33,349 nt of DNA from CAYFJO01 sp964343305 (GTDB taxonomy: Bacteria > Planctomycetota > Planctomycetia > Pirellulales > Pirellulaceae), in assembly GCA_964343305.1 (NCBI GenBank), contig CAYFJO010000071.1:1-33349 (forward strand), written 5' to 3'. The position numbers were made by a program, and so were the translations under genes. Below are positions 17,521 through 25,628 of this stretch, in pieces (the first letter of the stretch is position 1; each line of letters begins with the position of its first letter). The notes under the pieces are model-generated. The model had not been told where the DNA came from. It saw nothing but the letters and a program-made list of their open reading frames with translations, and searched no databases.

Positions 17521-18300
17521 TCACTTGGCTCCGCCAAACATCGAAGAGATCCGCTTCCCCCATCCAGGCTGGTCCATTTCCACTTTCGGCGCGTCACCTG
17601 ACTTCCGCGGATCTTGCTCGCGAATGACCTGGACCAGGTGCCCATAACTGTCATGGTTGAGAAAACAGCAGCCGATAAAGTATCCTCCATCCGCCTTCAA
17701 TTGCCACAACACGCGGGAGGCGATCGCCAGAGACTCATTGTTCCGGCCGCTGACCAAGACCAGCACGCGTTCGCCCACGGTCAAGCAGGTCGGCGAGTAC
17801 ATGCGGAATCCGCCGCAAGAATAGTCTTCCAAACGAACATTGATGGCATCTTCGTTCAATTCTTGTCGCGCGAAGGCGGTCAATGAAATTGGGTTGCGAG
17901 GGTCTTTGCGTCGGTTGAGAAAACCCTCCTGAGCCAATGTTGCCAAGGCACTTTCGGGAAATTCCGTGGCAAACGAACAGCCGAGCAACCATTGGTTTGG
18001 GCCGCGTGAGCGAATCCAGCAGACTTCGGCTGACAACGTGCAATCGAAATCGAGGTCGATTGCCCGTATTCGCAATCGGATTGTCTTCTTCAAAGGAATC
18101 GGCGTTTCCAGCAAAAGACGAATCCCGCCAGATGAAAGATCTTGCAGCATGCCCGGCGTCGAAACCGTCTCGCCCTGCGAAGTCCATTGCACGACGACCG
18201 GCGTATCGCAATTGCCGGGACTCGACACGTTGGGATCCAACGCCGATTTTTCGGAATGCGGGAATTCTTCCGGATCAACTTGTGTGTCTGTGACCGACAT
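17521..18300 (-). CDS. tandem PilZ-domain protein
   Basis: About 259 residues with two PilZ-like barrels. The first (about residues 38-125) has DLSSGGIRLLLETP, fitting the (D/N)xSxxG half of the c-di-GMP motif, but no clear RxxxR. The second (about 132-235) has RKDPR followed by DYSCGGFRM, so both halves are present and it is the likely binding domain. A short basic tail follows. No membrane segment or effector domain is visible, so it could act as a c-di-GMP-responsive adaptor. ATG at 18300 is chosen, but TTG at 18306 is 8 nt from AGGAAGG and is possible. The sulfatase gene lies 160 bp downstream on the same strand. Confidence 0.82.
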   Translation of the reverse strand: MSVTDTQVDPEEFPHSEKSALDPNVSSPGNCDTPVVVQWTSQGETVSTPGMLQDLSSGGIRLLLETPIPLKKTIRLRIRAIDLDFDCTLSAEVCWIRSRGPNQWLLGCSFATEFPESALATLAQEGFLNRRKDPRNPISLTAFARQELNEDAINVRLEDYSCGGFRMYSPTCLTVGERVLVLVSGRNNESLAIASRVLWQLKADGGYFIGCCFLNHDSYGHLVQVIREQDPRKSGDAPKVEMDQPGWGKRISSMFGGAK

Positions 18301-18328
18301 CGTCAATCTCACTACCTTCCTCAATAAG

Positions 18329-18358
18329 TATATAGCTCTTTATGTTGAGGTGTGTAAA
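18329..18358 (-). promoter_or_regulatory. candidate promoter for the PilZ gene
   Basis: On the minus strand TTTACA (18358-18353) and TATATA (18334-18329) are spaced by 18 nt. Transcription would begin near 18322, leaving an mRNA leader of about 20 nt that contains AGGAAGG. This makes the in-frame TTG at 18324 an unlikely start. The rest of the 265-bp gap to the DUF1501 gene shows nothing clear. Confidence 0.4.
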
Positions 18359-18565
18359 AGCGCGGATGTCTGGTAAACAAAAAAGAGAGGTGTTTTTGGA
18401 GGGCTGGTGCTGGTTGTAGCGGAGAGACCTCATCGGCGAGTTCATTTTCGAGTTTCCCCACCGATCTGGTGATTCGGATGGTCAACGTCTCGTCAAGATG
18501 ACAAAGTCCTGATTGCAGGTTCGGTGCTTCTTCTTTCCAGCCTATTACTTACTTACATACCAGAT

Positions 18566-20023
18566 TTAGCCGACAACGTCGTGGATCACTCGGCCTTCCA
18601 CATCGGTCAGCCGATAATCTCGACCGTTGTGGCGGAACGTCAGACGCTTGTGGTCCATGCCGAGCAGGTGCAGGGTCGTCGCGTGCAGGTCGTGGATGTC
18701 GACTTTGTTCTCCGCGGCCTTGTGTCCCACTTCGTCGGTTGCTCCGTAGCTTGTTCCGCCTTTCGCTCCACCGCCCGCGAGCCAATAGGTAAACGCATGC
18801 GGATTGTGGTCGCGTCCTGGCTTCTTTGACTTCTGGGCCAGTGGAAGGCGTCCAAATTCGCCGCCCCAAATGACCAACGTCTGATCTAACAGTCCACGTT
18901 GAGCAAGGTCCGCGAGCAGACCAGCAATTGGCCGATCGGTTTCGCCCGCGAACTGGCGGTGGTTTCCTTCGATGTCGTTGTGGCCGTCCCAACTCCGTTG
19001 GTTTTCCATGCCGCCGGAATAGATCTGTACGAAACGCGTGCCACGCTCGACCATGCGTCGAGCAATCAAACATTGCTTGGCAAAATGAGAACAGCGATCG
19101 TCGTCCAGGCCGTAGAGTTTTTGAATGTGCTCTGGCTCGCGACTCACGTCGAGTGCTTCCGGAGCGGCGGATTGCATCCGGTAAGCGAGTTCGAAACTCT
19201 CGATCCGGGCAGCCAACTCGGCTTCTGCTTGGCGCTCTTTGTAATGCTGTTGATTCAGATGGCGCAGCAAATCGAGCTGCGTGCGCTGACGCTGTTGGTT
19301 CAACTCTTGCGGCGGTTTCAAATTGTCGATCGGGTCACCTTGTGGTTTGAGCCACGAGCCCTGAAAAACGCTCGGCAAAAATCCCGTTCCCCAGTTCAAC
19401 GAATATCCCTTGGGTAACCCACGCCCTTTGGGATCGGACATCACGACAAACGCCGGCAGATCGCGGCTCTCACTCCCCAGGCCGTACGTGATCCACGATC
19501 CGACGCATGGATAGCCCATTTGGGTAAATCCCGTGTTCGCCATGAACAACGCGGGACTGTGGTTATTCGACTTACCATAGCACGAGTGGATGAATGCCAT
19601 TTTGTCGACGTGTTTGGACATCTCCGGAAAAATCTCGGAGACGGGTTTGCCGCACTCGCCGTGCCGCGTGAACTTGAACGGCGATTTCATCAAACCGCCG
19701 ACCGCGTTGGAAAAGAAGCCGGTGAACTTGTCAAAGCCCTCGAGATCCTTGCCGTCCAACTTTTCCAGTTGCGGCTTGTAATCCCACGTGTCAACGTGGC
19801 TGGGGCCGCCGTTGATGAACAACCAAATGACGCTCTTGGCCTTGGTATCAAAGTGCGCGGGTCGCGGAGCCAGCGGGTCGAGCGCGGCCGACGAAGCATC
19901 CGCGGCCGCGGTCTCTTTTTCATCTTGAAGCAGTGTCGCCAAGCCCAGCATCCCCGCGCCACATCCGGCTTGCTGTAGCAAATCGCGTCGCGAAAGCGTT
20001 GTTCGATTTTCTGGCTTCGTCAT
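18566..20023 (-). CDS. DUF1501 protein, Tat-exported
   Basis: A 485-residue DUF1501 protein, homologous to the one at 7985-9457. The twin-arginine leader is TLSRRDLLQQAGCGAGML. Shared motifs are SVIWLFINGGPSHVDTWD, the MAFIHSCYGKSNNHSPALF region, LVIWGGEFGRLP, and GRDHNPHAFTYWLAGGG. Function is unsettled; partner genes in planctomycetes suggest work on extracellular carbohydrates or other complex organics alongside PSD1 cytochrome proteins. GAGAG precedes the ATG at a good distance inside the 15-nt gap after the RelE/ParE-like gene, so it is probably co-transcribed with it and with the upstream PSD1 gene. Confidence 0.95.
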   Translation of the reverse strand: MTKPENRTTLSRRDLLQQAGCGAGMLGLATLLQDEKETAAADASSAALDPLAPRPAHFDTKAKSVIWLFINGGPSHVDTWDYKPQLEKLDGKDLEGFDKFTGFFSNAVGGLMKSPFKFTRHGECGKPVSEIFPEMSKHVDKMAFIHSCYGKSNNHSPALFMANTGFTQMGYPCVGSWITYGLGSESRDLPAFVVMSDPKGRGLPKGYSLNWGTGFLPSVFQGSWLKPQGDPIDNLKPPQELNQQRQRTQLDLLRHLNQQHYKERQAEAELAARIESFELAYRMQSAAPEALDVSREPEHIQKLYGLDDDRCSHFAKQCLIARRMVERGTRFVQIYSGGMENQRSWDGHNDIEGNHRQFAGETDRPIAGLLADLAQRGLLDQTLVIWGGEFGRLPLAQKSKKPGRDHNPHAFTYWLAGGGAKGGTSYGATDEVGHKAAENKVDIHDLHATTLHLLGMDHKRLTFRHNGRDYRLTDVEGRVIHDVVG

Positions 20024-20038
20024 GAGTTCTCTCTGGCG

Positions 20039-20302
20039 TTAGGTGCGTCTCTTGACGCGACGAATTGTTAAAACTTGAACCACTCGGTCCGCAACGGACA
20101 CGCGAAAATATACGGCAAGCGGCGGGACGATAAGAACTCGCCTGTCGTTCTCTCGCGATTCACCTTCATTTTGCGGATCCTGTTGTAGCCGTTGATCGAT
20201 TTCATTCGTTGCTCGCGTGATTTGCTCCCGCTGTTCGTCATCGAGCCATAGATTTGCGAGTTTTTCTTCGGCCGCCTTCGACCAAACGACGGTGTATTTC
20301 AT
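20039..20302 (-). CDS. RelE/ParE-superfamily toxin-like protein
   Basis: An 87-residue protein with the outline of the RelE/ParE fold: first strand YTVVWSKAAEEKLANLW, two helices with IDQRLQQDP, then RRVLIVPPLAVYFRVSVADRVVQVLTIRRV as the beta-sheet core. Toxins of this superfamily cleave mRNA on the ribosome or poison gyrase; which applies, or whether it is active, cannot be read here. Its ATG overlaps the stop of the upstream antitoxin-like gene as ATGA, suggesting translational coupling. It lies 15 nt before the DUF1501 gene. The pairing and short length support a toxin-antitoxin assignment. Confidence 0.78.
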   Translation of the reverse strand: MKYTVVWSKAAEEKLANLWLDDEQREQITRATNEIDQRLQQDPQNEGESRENDRRVLIVPPLAVYFRVSVADRVVQVLTIRRVKRRT

Positions 20303-20532
20303 TTTCTCGCGCTAAGATCTTTCATGATTTCGGGAAGCGGACGCCCGTCAAATTCGTCCTCGATTCGATCAAGCTCCCCTTCCGAAGGTGGATCGTCAAT
20401 CTCAAATTCAGACGCGTCGCAACGAGGCGAGAAAAAACCAATCACCCGCCCTGTGCTGTCGCAAATCTCAACACGTTCATCGAGTGCATCCAACGCAGAC
20501 AACGCGGATTCATCAAGCACGATTTTGTTCAT
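20299..20532 (-). CDS. antitoxin-like partner of the RelE/ParE protein
   Basis: A 77-residue acidic protein. Its N-terminus (MNKIVLDESALSALDALDE) and the ICDSTGRVIGFFSP strand pair resemble a family of small proteins encoded before RelE/ParE-like toxins in planctomycetes and cyanobacteria; the acidic C-terminus (PSEGELDRIEDEFDGRPLP) would suit wrapping around a basic toxin. No canonical ribbon-helix-helix or HTH is evident, so DNA-binding autoregulation is uncertain. GGAGAG is 7 nt before the ATG, inside the 14-nt gap after the PSD1/DUF1553 stop. An in-frame upstream extension to 20577 would overlap that gene and is not favoured. Confidence 0.75.
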   Translation of the reverse strand: MNKIVLDESALSALDALDERVEICDSTGRVIGFFSPRCDASEFEIDDPPSEGELDRIEDEFDGRPLPEIMKDLSARK

Positions 20533-20546
20533 TGCAAAACTCTCCG

Positions 20547-23500
20547 CTAATCGATGTAAATGAATTCGTTGAGACACATCAGAACCTGGCAGAAGTCCGC
20601 CAATGCCAATTCTCGCGGTGGATTCTGATTGTCGCTCTGATAGGACTTTGTTTGCGATTCAATGAAAGCAACGTTGCCGTTGAGTTCGTCGTCGTTTGGC
20701 GGACGGCCGATCGCCGCGATGTATCCTGTTATCACCGCGTTCGCGAGCGACTTCTCGGCCGTGCTCGCAAGCGATCGGGCAAAGCTGCGTGCGTAGCCCC
20801 GAACGTTGGAGTTATTCATGAACAGCAGCGCCTGCGGTGCGATCGTTGTGCTAGGGCGATCGCCGACGCTGACCAGTGGTTCGGGCGAATCAAAGATCTG
20901 CATCATCGGAATTAGCTTGCTGCGTTTGATCATGAAGTAGATGCTACGACGTTTCATCCTTTCGTCGAGCGTGCCTCGGCCGAACATGGTGCGGTCCAGT
21001 TCGCCGCCGACGGACAACATCGAATCGCGAATAATCTCCGCTTCCAGGCGTCGGGGCGAAAAGCGCCAGCACCATTTGTTTTGGGGATCGACCCGAAAGT
21101 CTGCTTGGTCGAATTCGCTCGACTGCTGATAAACAGCGCTGGTCATCATCAATTTGTGAAACGCTTTCAGATCCCAGCCGCTGGCAATCAACTTGCTCGC
21201 AAGCCAGTCGAGCAGTTCGGGATGCGTCGGACGTTCGCCTTGGAAACCAAAGTCATTCGGCGTGGCCACGATTCCGCGTCCCATGTGCAGGTGCCAGATG
21301 CGATTGGCAATCACTCGGGCCAGCAAGTGACCTGCGCCGTGTTCGGTATCGGTGATCCAAGCCGCAAGCGACGTGCGCCGATAACTCGTTCGCCAATTCT
21401 CAGGCGGGTCGGCGTGCCAATGATCTTGGCCGCTTGGCGATGTCATCAACACCTGCAGGAAACCTTGGTCGGCCACACCGACTTTTTGGTTTGCATCGCC
21501 ACGCTTGAGAAAATGCGTTTGCTTGTAAAAGTGTGGAAAGCCCCGGCCATCGGCGTGGTGCTTGATCGGTTTGAAGCCTTCGCTGGAGACCATCACCTTG
21601 GTCATCTGAGGCTTCGGTTTCACGGCCAACGACTGCTGTACTTTCGCATCCAGGCCGCGCCAATCCGCGTTCGATGTTCGAAACCACTTCAAGAGTGTTT
21701 GACGCTGTTGGTCGGTGAGCTTGCCGTTTGATTGATTGAGGACCGCGAGAATCTCTACGACGCTTTGATGTTGCGAATCCTTCTTGAGTCCGACGGGACG
21801 CGGCGACGTGCTGACCGAAAGTCGCGGGCGGCCAATGTTGTGTTTGTTGTTGACGTTGAACTCCATCGTAAAGGTCAACTTGGTGCCGCCCTGGAACCCA
21901 ATGTCACCCACGGTCTCGAAAACCGCCGCGTGATCTTTGCCGAATTGCGAATCGACGGCCCAGCCCGTTCGCACATCCTTGTCGATGGACGCGGCGATCG
22001 ACAGGTTGCTGGTGTTTTGTTGAAACGTCGCGACTGGGTTTGCGAGTTTCAGCGTCAACGATTCGCCTTCGCCGGACAAGGGTTCAGCGCGAACGGTGAA
22101 GTTGCCCAGCCCCATGTTTCCGTTGCCCGCGCGACCGGGTCCCTTGCGAACCATCGATTCGTGTGCCAATGCTTCCAAGCGAATGGCCGTGATACCCGAC
22201 AGGTTGGTGTGCGCGACGAAGGTATATTTGTCGAAATCCGGATTCGTCCCCGTTGCCAGCAGGGAGCCATCGTCCAACTTCGACAGCGTTGCACCACCAG
22301 CCGATTTGTGTTCGACCATGTCCAGCACGATCCACTTGGGCGCGAGCGACTGGCCCTTGGGTCGGCTGGCAAGCCACTTGTCAAACTGCTTTGGCAACTC
22401 GTCCCGCTCAAATTGCGTTCGCGCGGCGACCAACGGATCGTGTTTCTTTTGCCACTCGGCCAAGGCCTGTTTCGTTGACTTCGTGCCTAGCTCCAGATCG
22501 ATTTCGCTGCGAATCGTCGTGGTGAACGATGAGATCATGCGGTAGTAATCGCGCGACGGAATGGGATCGAATTTGTGGTCGTGACAGCGGGCGCAACCGA
22601 CCGTCAATCCCAACATGGAGGTGCCCAGCGTCGCAACCATGTCGTCCAATTCATCATAGCGAGCCTGCTCGAACTCCTTTTCGGTCAACTGGGTCGGAAA
22701 CACTCCGGCACCGAGAAAGCCCGTCGCCATCATGGCCAGCGAACTATCGGGTTCGATTTCGTCACCGGCGATCTGCCAACGCACGAACTGGTCGTAGGGC
22801 ATGTTGCTGTTGAGCGCCTTGATGACGAAGTCACGATAATGATACGCGTGCGGTCGATCGTAATCCTGTTCGAACCCATGGCTCTCGCCGAATCGTGCGA
22901 CATCCAACCAGTGGCGTCCCCATCGTTCGCCGTAATGCGGATCGTCCAGCAAACGATCAACGAGATTGTCGAATGCGGATTGCGGATTGCGGACTGATTC
23001 TTGTTCGAAACGCTCAATTTCGGCGGGCGTCGGCGGCAAGCCAATTAAATCGAAGTACGCGCGGCGAATCAGCCGACGCCGATCGATCGGATTGTTCGGC
23101 GTGAGTTTGTTCTGGCGGAGTTTCGCGAGGATATACCGATCGATCCCCGTCCGACTCCAACTGTCACTCTCGACAACCGGTGGCTCGGCAACTTGCAGGG
23201 GTTGAAATGCCCAGTAGTCGCGTGCGCCTTCGTCGATTGTTCGGCGAGTCCAAGCCAATGGGTCATCCTCTTTGACTGCAAGCGGCCGATCGTAAGGCGC
23301 GCCAAGGTCGATCCAATTTGCGATCGACGCGATGATGCAGTCGTCGAGCTTCGCGCCGTCTTCCGGCATGCTCGGCTCGGCTTGATGCGCGATGAGTTTG
23401 TAGAGGCGGCTTGCTTTGCCATTGCCAAGTTCAACGGCTTTGCCTTCCGCACCGCCTGTGAGCAACGCCGCGCGCGTGGCCAGATCGAACTCACCTTCGG

Positions 23501-23675
23501 TTTCCTCGCCACCATGGCATTTGACGCAGCGACCGACGAGCACGCCGCGAACTTCGGCTTTAAACAGCTTGAGCCCCTTCGTCATTTTGGCCGCGTGCTC
23601 TGCGTCCTTTTCAGCCGCCCAACTTGAGTTCACGAACAAGGCAAGGGCCAGTAATCCAACGAAAGATCGACGCAC
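20547..23675 (-). CDS. PSD1 cytochrome / DUF1549 / DUF1553 protein
   Basis: About 1042 residues. A signal peptide (MRRSFVGLLALALFVNSSWA) is followed by a PSD1 haem motif CVKCH at residues 50-54. DUF1549 follows, with YWAFQPLQV, DRYILAKL, RRAYFDLIGLPPTPAE, and a second CARCHDHKFDPI. A beta-rich insertion of about 200 residues resembles a jelly-roll sugar-binding module, and DUF1553 ends the protein (ANRIWHLHMGRGIV, HPELLDWLAS, FHKLMMTSAVYQQS, final NEFIYID). It is likely periplasmic and redox-active; function is unknown. GGAG lies 8 nt before the GTG at 23675, favouring it over TTG at 23726, which also overlaps a TATATT box. It heads the four-gene cluster. Confidence 0.93.
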   Translation of the reverse strand: MRRSFVGLLALALFVNSSWAAEKDAEHAAKMTKGLKLFKAEVRGVLVGRCVKCHGGEETEGEFDLATRAALLTGGAEGKAVELGNGKASRLYKLIAHQAEPSMPEDGAKLDDCIIASIANWIDLGAPYDRPLAVKEDDPLAWTRRTIDEGARDYWAFQPLQVAEPPVVESDSWSRTGIDRYILAKLRQNKLTPNNPIDRRRLIRRAYFDLIGLPPTPAEIERFEQESVRNPQSAFDNLVDRLLDDPHYGERWGRHWLDVARFGESHGFEQDYDRPHAYHYRDFVIKALNSNMPYDQFVRWQIAGDEIEPDSSLAMMATGFLGAGVFPTQLTEKEFEQARYDELDDMVATLGTSMLGLTVGCARCHDHKFDPIPSRDYYRMISSFTTTIRSEIDLELGTKSTKQALAEWQKKHDPLVAARTQFERDELPKQFDKWLASRPKGQSLAPKWIVLDMVEHKSAGGATLSKLDDGSLLATGTNPDFDKYTFVAHTNLSGITAIRLEALAHESMVRKGPGRAGNGNMGLGNFTVRAEPLSGEGESLTLKLANPVATFQQNTSNLSIAASIDKDVRTGWAVDSQFGKDHAAVFETVGDIGFQGGTKLTFTMEFNVNNKHNIGRPRLSVSTSPRPVGLKKDSQHQSVVEILAVLNQSNGKLTDQQRQTLLKWFRTSNADWRGLDAKVQQSLAVKPKPQMTKVMVSSEGFKPIKHHADGRGFPHFYKQTHFLKRGDANQKVGVADQGFLQVLMTSPSGQDHWHADPPENWRTSYRRTSLAAWITDTEHGAGHLLARVIANRIWHLHMGRGIVATPNDFGFQGERPTHPELLDWLASKLIASGWDLKAFHKLMMTSAVYQQSSEFDQADFRVDPQNKWCWRFSPRRLEAEIIRDSMLSVGGELDRTMFGRGTLDERMKRRSIYFMIKRSKLIPMMQIFDSPEPLVSVGDRPSTTIAPQALLFMNNSNVRGYARSFARSLASTAEKSLANAVITGYIAAIGRPPNDDELNGNVAFIESQTKSYQSDNQNPPRELALADFCQVLMCLNEFIYID

Positions 23676-23683
23676 AAGAGGCA

Positions 23684-23687
23684 CTCC
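23684..23687 (-). promoter_or_regulatory. Shine-Dalgarno site deciding the PSD1/DUF1553 start
   Basis: GGAG on the minus strand stands 8 nt before the GTG at 23675, which begins a standard signal peptide. The longer TTG start at 23726 has no such site. Confidence 0.5.
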
Positions 23688-23724
23688 GATGATGGGATGA
23701 AGACGTGTGAGATGGATATTCACC

Positions 23725-23730
23725 AATATA
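23725..23730 (-). promoter_or_regulatory. possible -10 box of the PSD1 cluster
   Basis: TATATT on the minus strand lies about 50 nt upstream of the favoured GTG start. No convincing -35 box is found at 16-18 nt. If real, transcription starts near 23718. Confidence 0.2.
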
Positions 23731-23800
23731 TCAGCTATTGATTTTGACTGTAACTAATGCGCGGTGTCTGTGTGTGGCCGATTTCTACACCGCCGACTTC

Positions 23801-23820
23801 CGAAGTCTCGGAAGACTTCG
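23801..23820. repeat. short perfect hairpin
   Basis: CGAAGTCT and AGACTTCG form a perfect 8-bp stem with a CGGA loop; an overlapping alternative pairs ttccga with tcggaa. It lies upstream of the PSD1 gene with no T-run, so it may be another interspersed palindrome or an upstream control element. Confidence 0.4.
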
Positions 23821-23860
23821 AAAGTTGGTGTGTCGATTGTTTCGAACTCTTGAAACTCCA

Positions 23861-24010
23861 TCATCGTGCAACCACAATACGGCCTCGCGATTGGGGATAA
23901 AAGTCACCCTCAATTGGCGGGGCAAAGTCGTTGTTGATTTGTCGCATCAGGTCGCCGCGATTGTAATCGCCAACCCAGCAGCGAGCTAAATTCATAACGA
24001 ACATCTGCAT
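23861..24010 (-). CDS. possible small or fragmentary protein gene
   Basis: A 49-residue frame from ATG at 24010 (MQMFVMNLARCWVGDYNRG) to a TGA ends in DFYPQSRGRIVVAR. The composition and third-position pattern look like coding DNA, and the frame stays open upstream to 24070 (CLSTKELDQFPKKWLPSH). I do not recognise the family. It may be the tail of a decayed gene, since it abuts the broken surface-protein gene on the other strand. It could equally be a chance opening. Confidence 0.3.
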   Translation of the reverse strand: MQMFVMNLARCWVGDYNRGDLMRQINNDFAPPIEGDFYPQSRGRIVVAR

Positions 24011-24431
24011 GTGAGAGGGCAACCATTTCTTCGGAAACTGGTCGAGTTCTTTCGTGGACAGACACAGACGTCATCAGGCAAGCGGAGGCGGTGCATCGGG
24101 CGGCTGGAGAGACTGGAATCGCGAATGCTGCTCACCGCGCTGAACGTCAACGGCGCGGGGATCTTCTGATTTTGGCGAACAGATTTTGATCAGCGCTGCG
24201 GCCGAAAGTGCGCGGAGCGTGTTTGCAGCCAACATCGCTGGCGATTCTGCCACTGACTCGATTCACGTAATCAACACGATTACGTTTCAGGAAATCGACG
24301 TGTTCCCGGTCGGCGAAGACGTTTCGACACTCGGTTCGGGCGGCAACAGTCACTTTGACATGCGAATCACTTCTGATGGTCGCTTCTTGTTTCTTGAGAC
24401 GCTGTCAGGTGTGCGGATGTATGGAATCTAG
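24011..24431 (+). pseudogene. broken planctomycete surface protein with LExLExRxLL leader motif
   Basis: From GTG at 24011 the frame gives a basic leader (RGQPFLRKLVEFFRG, then SGKRRRCIGRLERLESRMLL) ending in TALNVNGAGIF and a TGA at 24167-24169. RRxxxxxLExLExRxLLTA is the N-terminal signature of many large exported planctomycete proteins. A second frame, open from 24144 to 24431, continues with SIHVINTITFQEIDVFPVGE and DMRITSDGRFLFL, which reads like the last blade of a YVTN-type beta-propeller. The middle of the original protein seems deleted and the frame shifted by one. A sequencing indel could explain the shift but not the short distance between the two ends. Confidence 0.6.
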
Positions 24432-24582
24432 CATCACGCCGGATGCTTCAATAGCGCAACTCGCCTAAGTTTAGCCCAATCCAAATCCGCCAAATTCTGC
24501 GGAATTCGGCCACCCCAACCGCTATAAACTGCAGATTCGTTGCAGCCCGGTCCGATGACAAGAAGACGGGATAATCGGATAG

Positions 24583-24611
24583 TTGACTTAGATGATTAAC
24601 ATTCGTATGAT
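24583..24611 (+). promoter_or_regulatory. sigma70-type promoter of the cysH-like gene
   Basis: TTGACT (24583-24588) and TATGAT (24606-24611) are spaced by exactly 17 nt, the best -35/-10 pair I see in the window. Transcription would begin near 24618, about 55 nt before the ATG. A perfect 7-bp inverted repeat, gattgcc at 24609-24615 and ggcaatc at 24634-24640, spans the -10 box and start point and could be an operator. The stretch from 24432 to 24582 otherwise shows only a small hairpin at 24431-24446. Confidence 0.55.
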
Positions 24612-24672
24612 TGCCTTATTCCCGCGATATCACGGCAATCGTCGCAAATTAACATGAAGTGAGAAGTTGACG

Positions 24673-25521
24673 ATGGGCCACGCATTCCAGATTCAACACA
24701 CCTCGAAGCCCGCCATGCCCTCGCAACTGCAATCACCAACACTGAAGATTGTTTCACCAGACTCAACCGATGGGGAGCCAGAACGCGACGATTTCCAACC
24801 GCTGGAGCCGACCCCGGAACTTCTAGCTGAGTTAAAGCAAAAGAGTGGCGAACTCGAATCGGCGACGCCGCGGGAGATCCTGCAGTGGGCGGTCAAAGAG
24901 TTTGCTCCTCGCTTCACCATGGCGACGGCGTTTGGTCCCGAAGGATTGACTATCATTCACATGCTGGCCGAGATCGCGCCCGATACTCCGATCTTCAACC
25001 TCGAAACCGGCTACCAATTTCAAGAGACGTTGGAGTTGCGCGAGCGGGTCAAAGAGCGTTACGGAATCGAAGTCGAGTTGAAGAAGCCGGAGTTGTCCGT
25101 CGAGGAGTACGAGCAGCTTCACGGCGGGCCGCTTTACAAGACACAGCCAGATCAATGCTGCAAGGATCGCAAGATCAAGTTGCTTCACGATGCGACGCAA
25201 GGCATGCACGCCTGGGCCAGTGCGATTCGTCGCGACCAAAGTCCGGATCGCGCAAAGGCACCGATCGTTGGTTGGGATAAGAAATTCAATTTGGTCAAAG
25301 TCAGCCCGCTTGCCAACTGCAACAAGGGCGATATTTGGAAGATGATTCTCGATCACGACATCCCCTACAACCCGTTGCACGACCAGGGTTACACGAGCAT
25401 CGGCTGTTGGCCTTGCACACGTGCGGTGTTGTTGGGCGAAGATGAGCGAGCCGGTCGTTGGAGTGGTTTTGGGAAGACGGAGTGTGGTCTGCACTCGCTG
25501 GATGATGACGACGACAATTGA
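24673..25521 (+). CDS. cysH: assimilatory adenylyl-/phosphoadenylyl-sulfate reductase
   Basis: About 282 residues. After an N-terminal extension of about 65 residues comes the ATP-pyrophosphatase-like fold with FTMATAFGPEGLTIIHML. QCCKDRK and GCWPC form the four cysteines (CC...CxxC) that bind a [4Fe-4S] cluster, and ECGLH near the end carries the catalytic cysteine. The cluster-containing form usually prefers APS over PAPS; it reduces it to sulfite with thioredoxin in the cytoplasm. No sulfurylase or sulfite reductase gene is in the window. A TTG at 24667 is an alternative start. The strong promoter upstream and the Rrf2 gene downstream suggest regulated expression. Confidence 0.93.
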   Translation: MGHAFQIQHTSKPAMPSQLQSPTLKIVSPDSTDGEPERDDFQPLEPTPELLAELKQKSGELESATPREILQWAVKEFAPRFTMATAFGPEGLTIIHMLAEIAPDTPIFNLETGYQFQETLELRERVKERYGIEVELKKPELSVEEYEQLHGGPLYKTQPDQCCKDRKIKLLHDATQGMHAWASAIRRDQSPDRAKAPIVGWDKKFNLVKVSPLANCNKGDIWKMILDHDIPYNPLHDQGYTSIGCWPCTRAVLLGEDERAGRWSGFGKTECGLHSLDDDDDN

Positions 25522-25552
25522 GCGGACAGCATCCCATGACATTAACTTTACT

Positions 25553-25619
25553 TTGAGCCGAACGCACTAGCGTCGGACGTGTACTCACAAAAAAACCGCG
25601 GCTAGCGCCGTCGGCTCAA
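25553..25619. repeat. REP-like palindrome between cysH and the Rrf2 gene
   Basis: The ends ttgagccg (25553-25560) and cggctcaa (25612-25619) are perfectly inverted. Pairing continues imperfectly inward (cactagcg against gctagcgccg), giving a stem of about 20 bp with several mismatches around a loop containing an A-run. It fills most of the gap between the two genes and is unrelated in sequence to the other palindromes of the window. Confidence 0.5.
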
Positions 25620-25628
25620 TTCACCAGC

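Noticed and set aside
17361..17690. Upstream extension of the sulfatase frame
   Set aside because: The added 110 residues overlap the PilZ gene and would bury the signal peptide.
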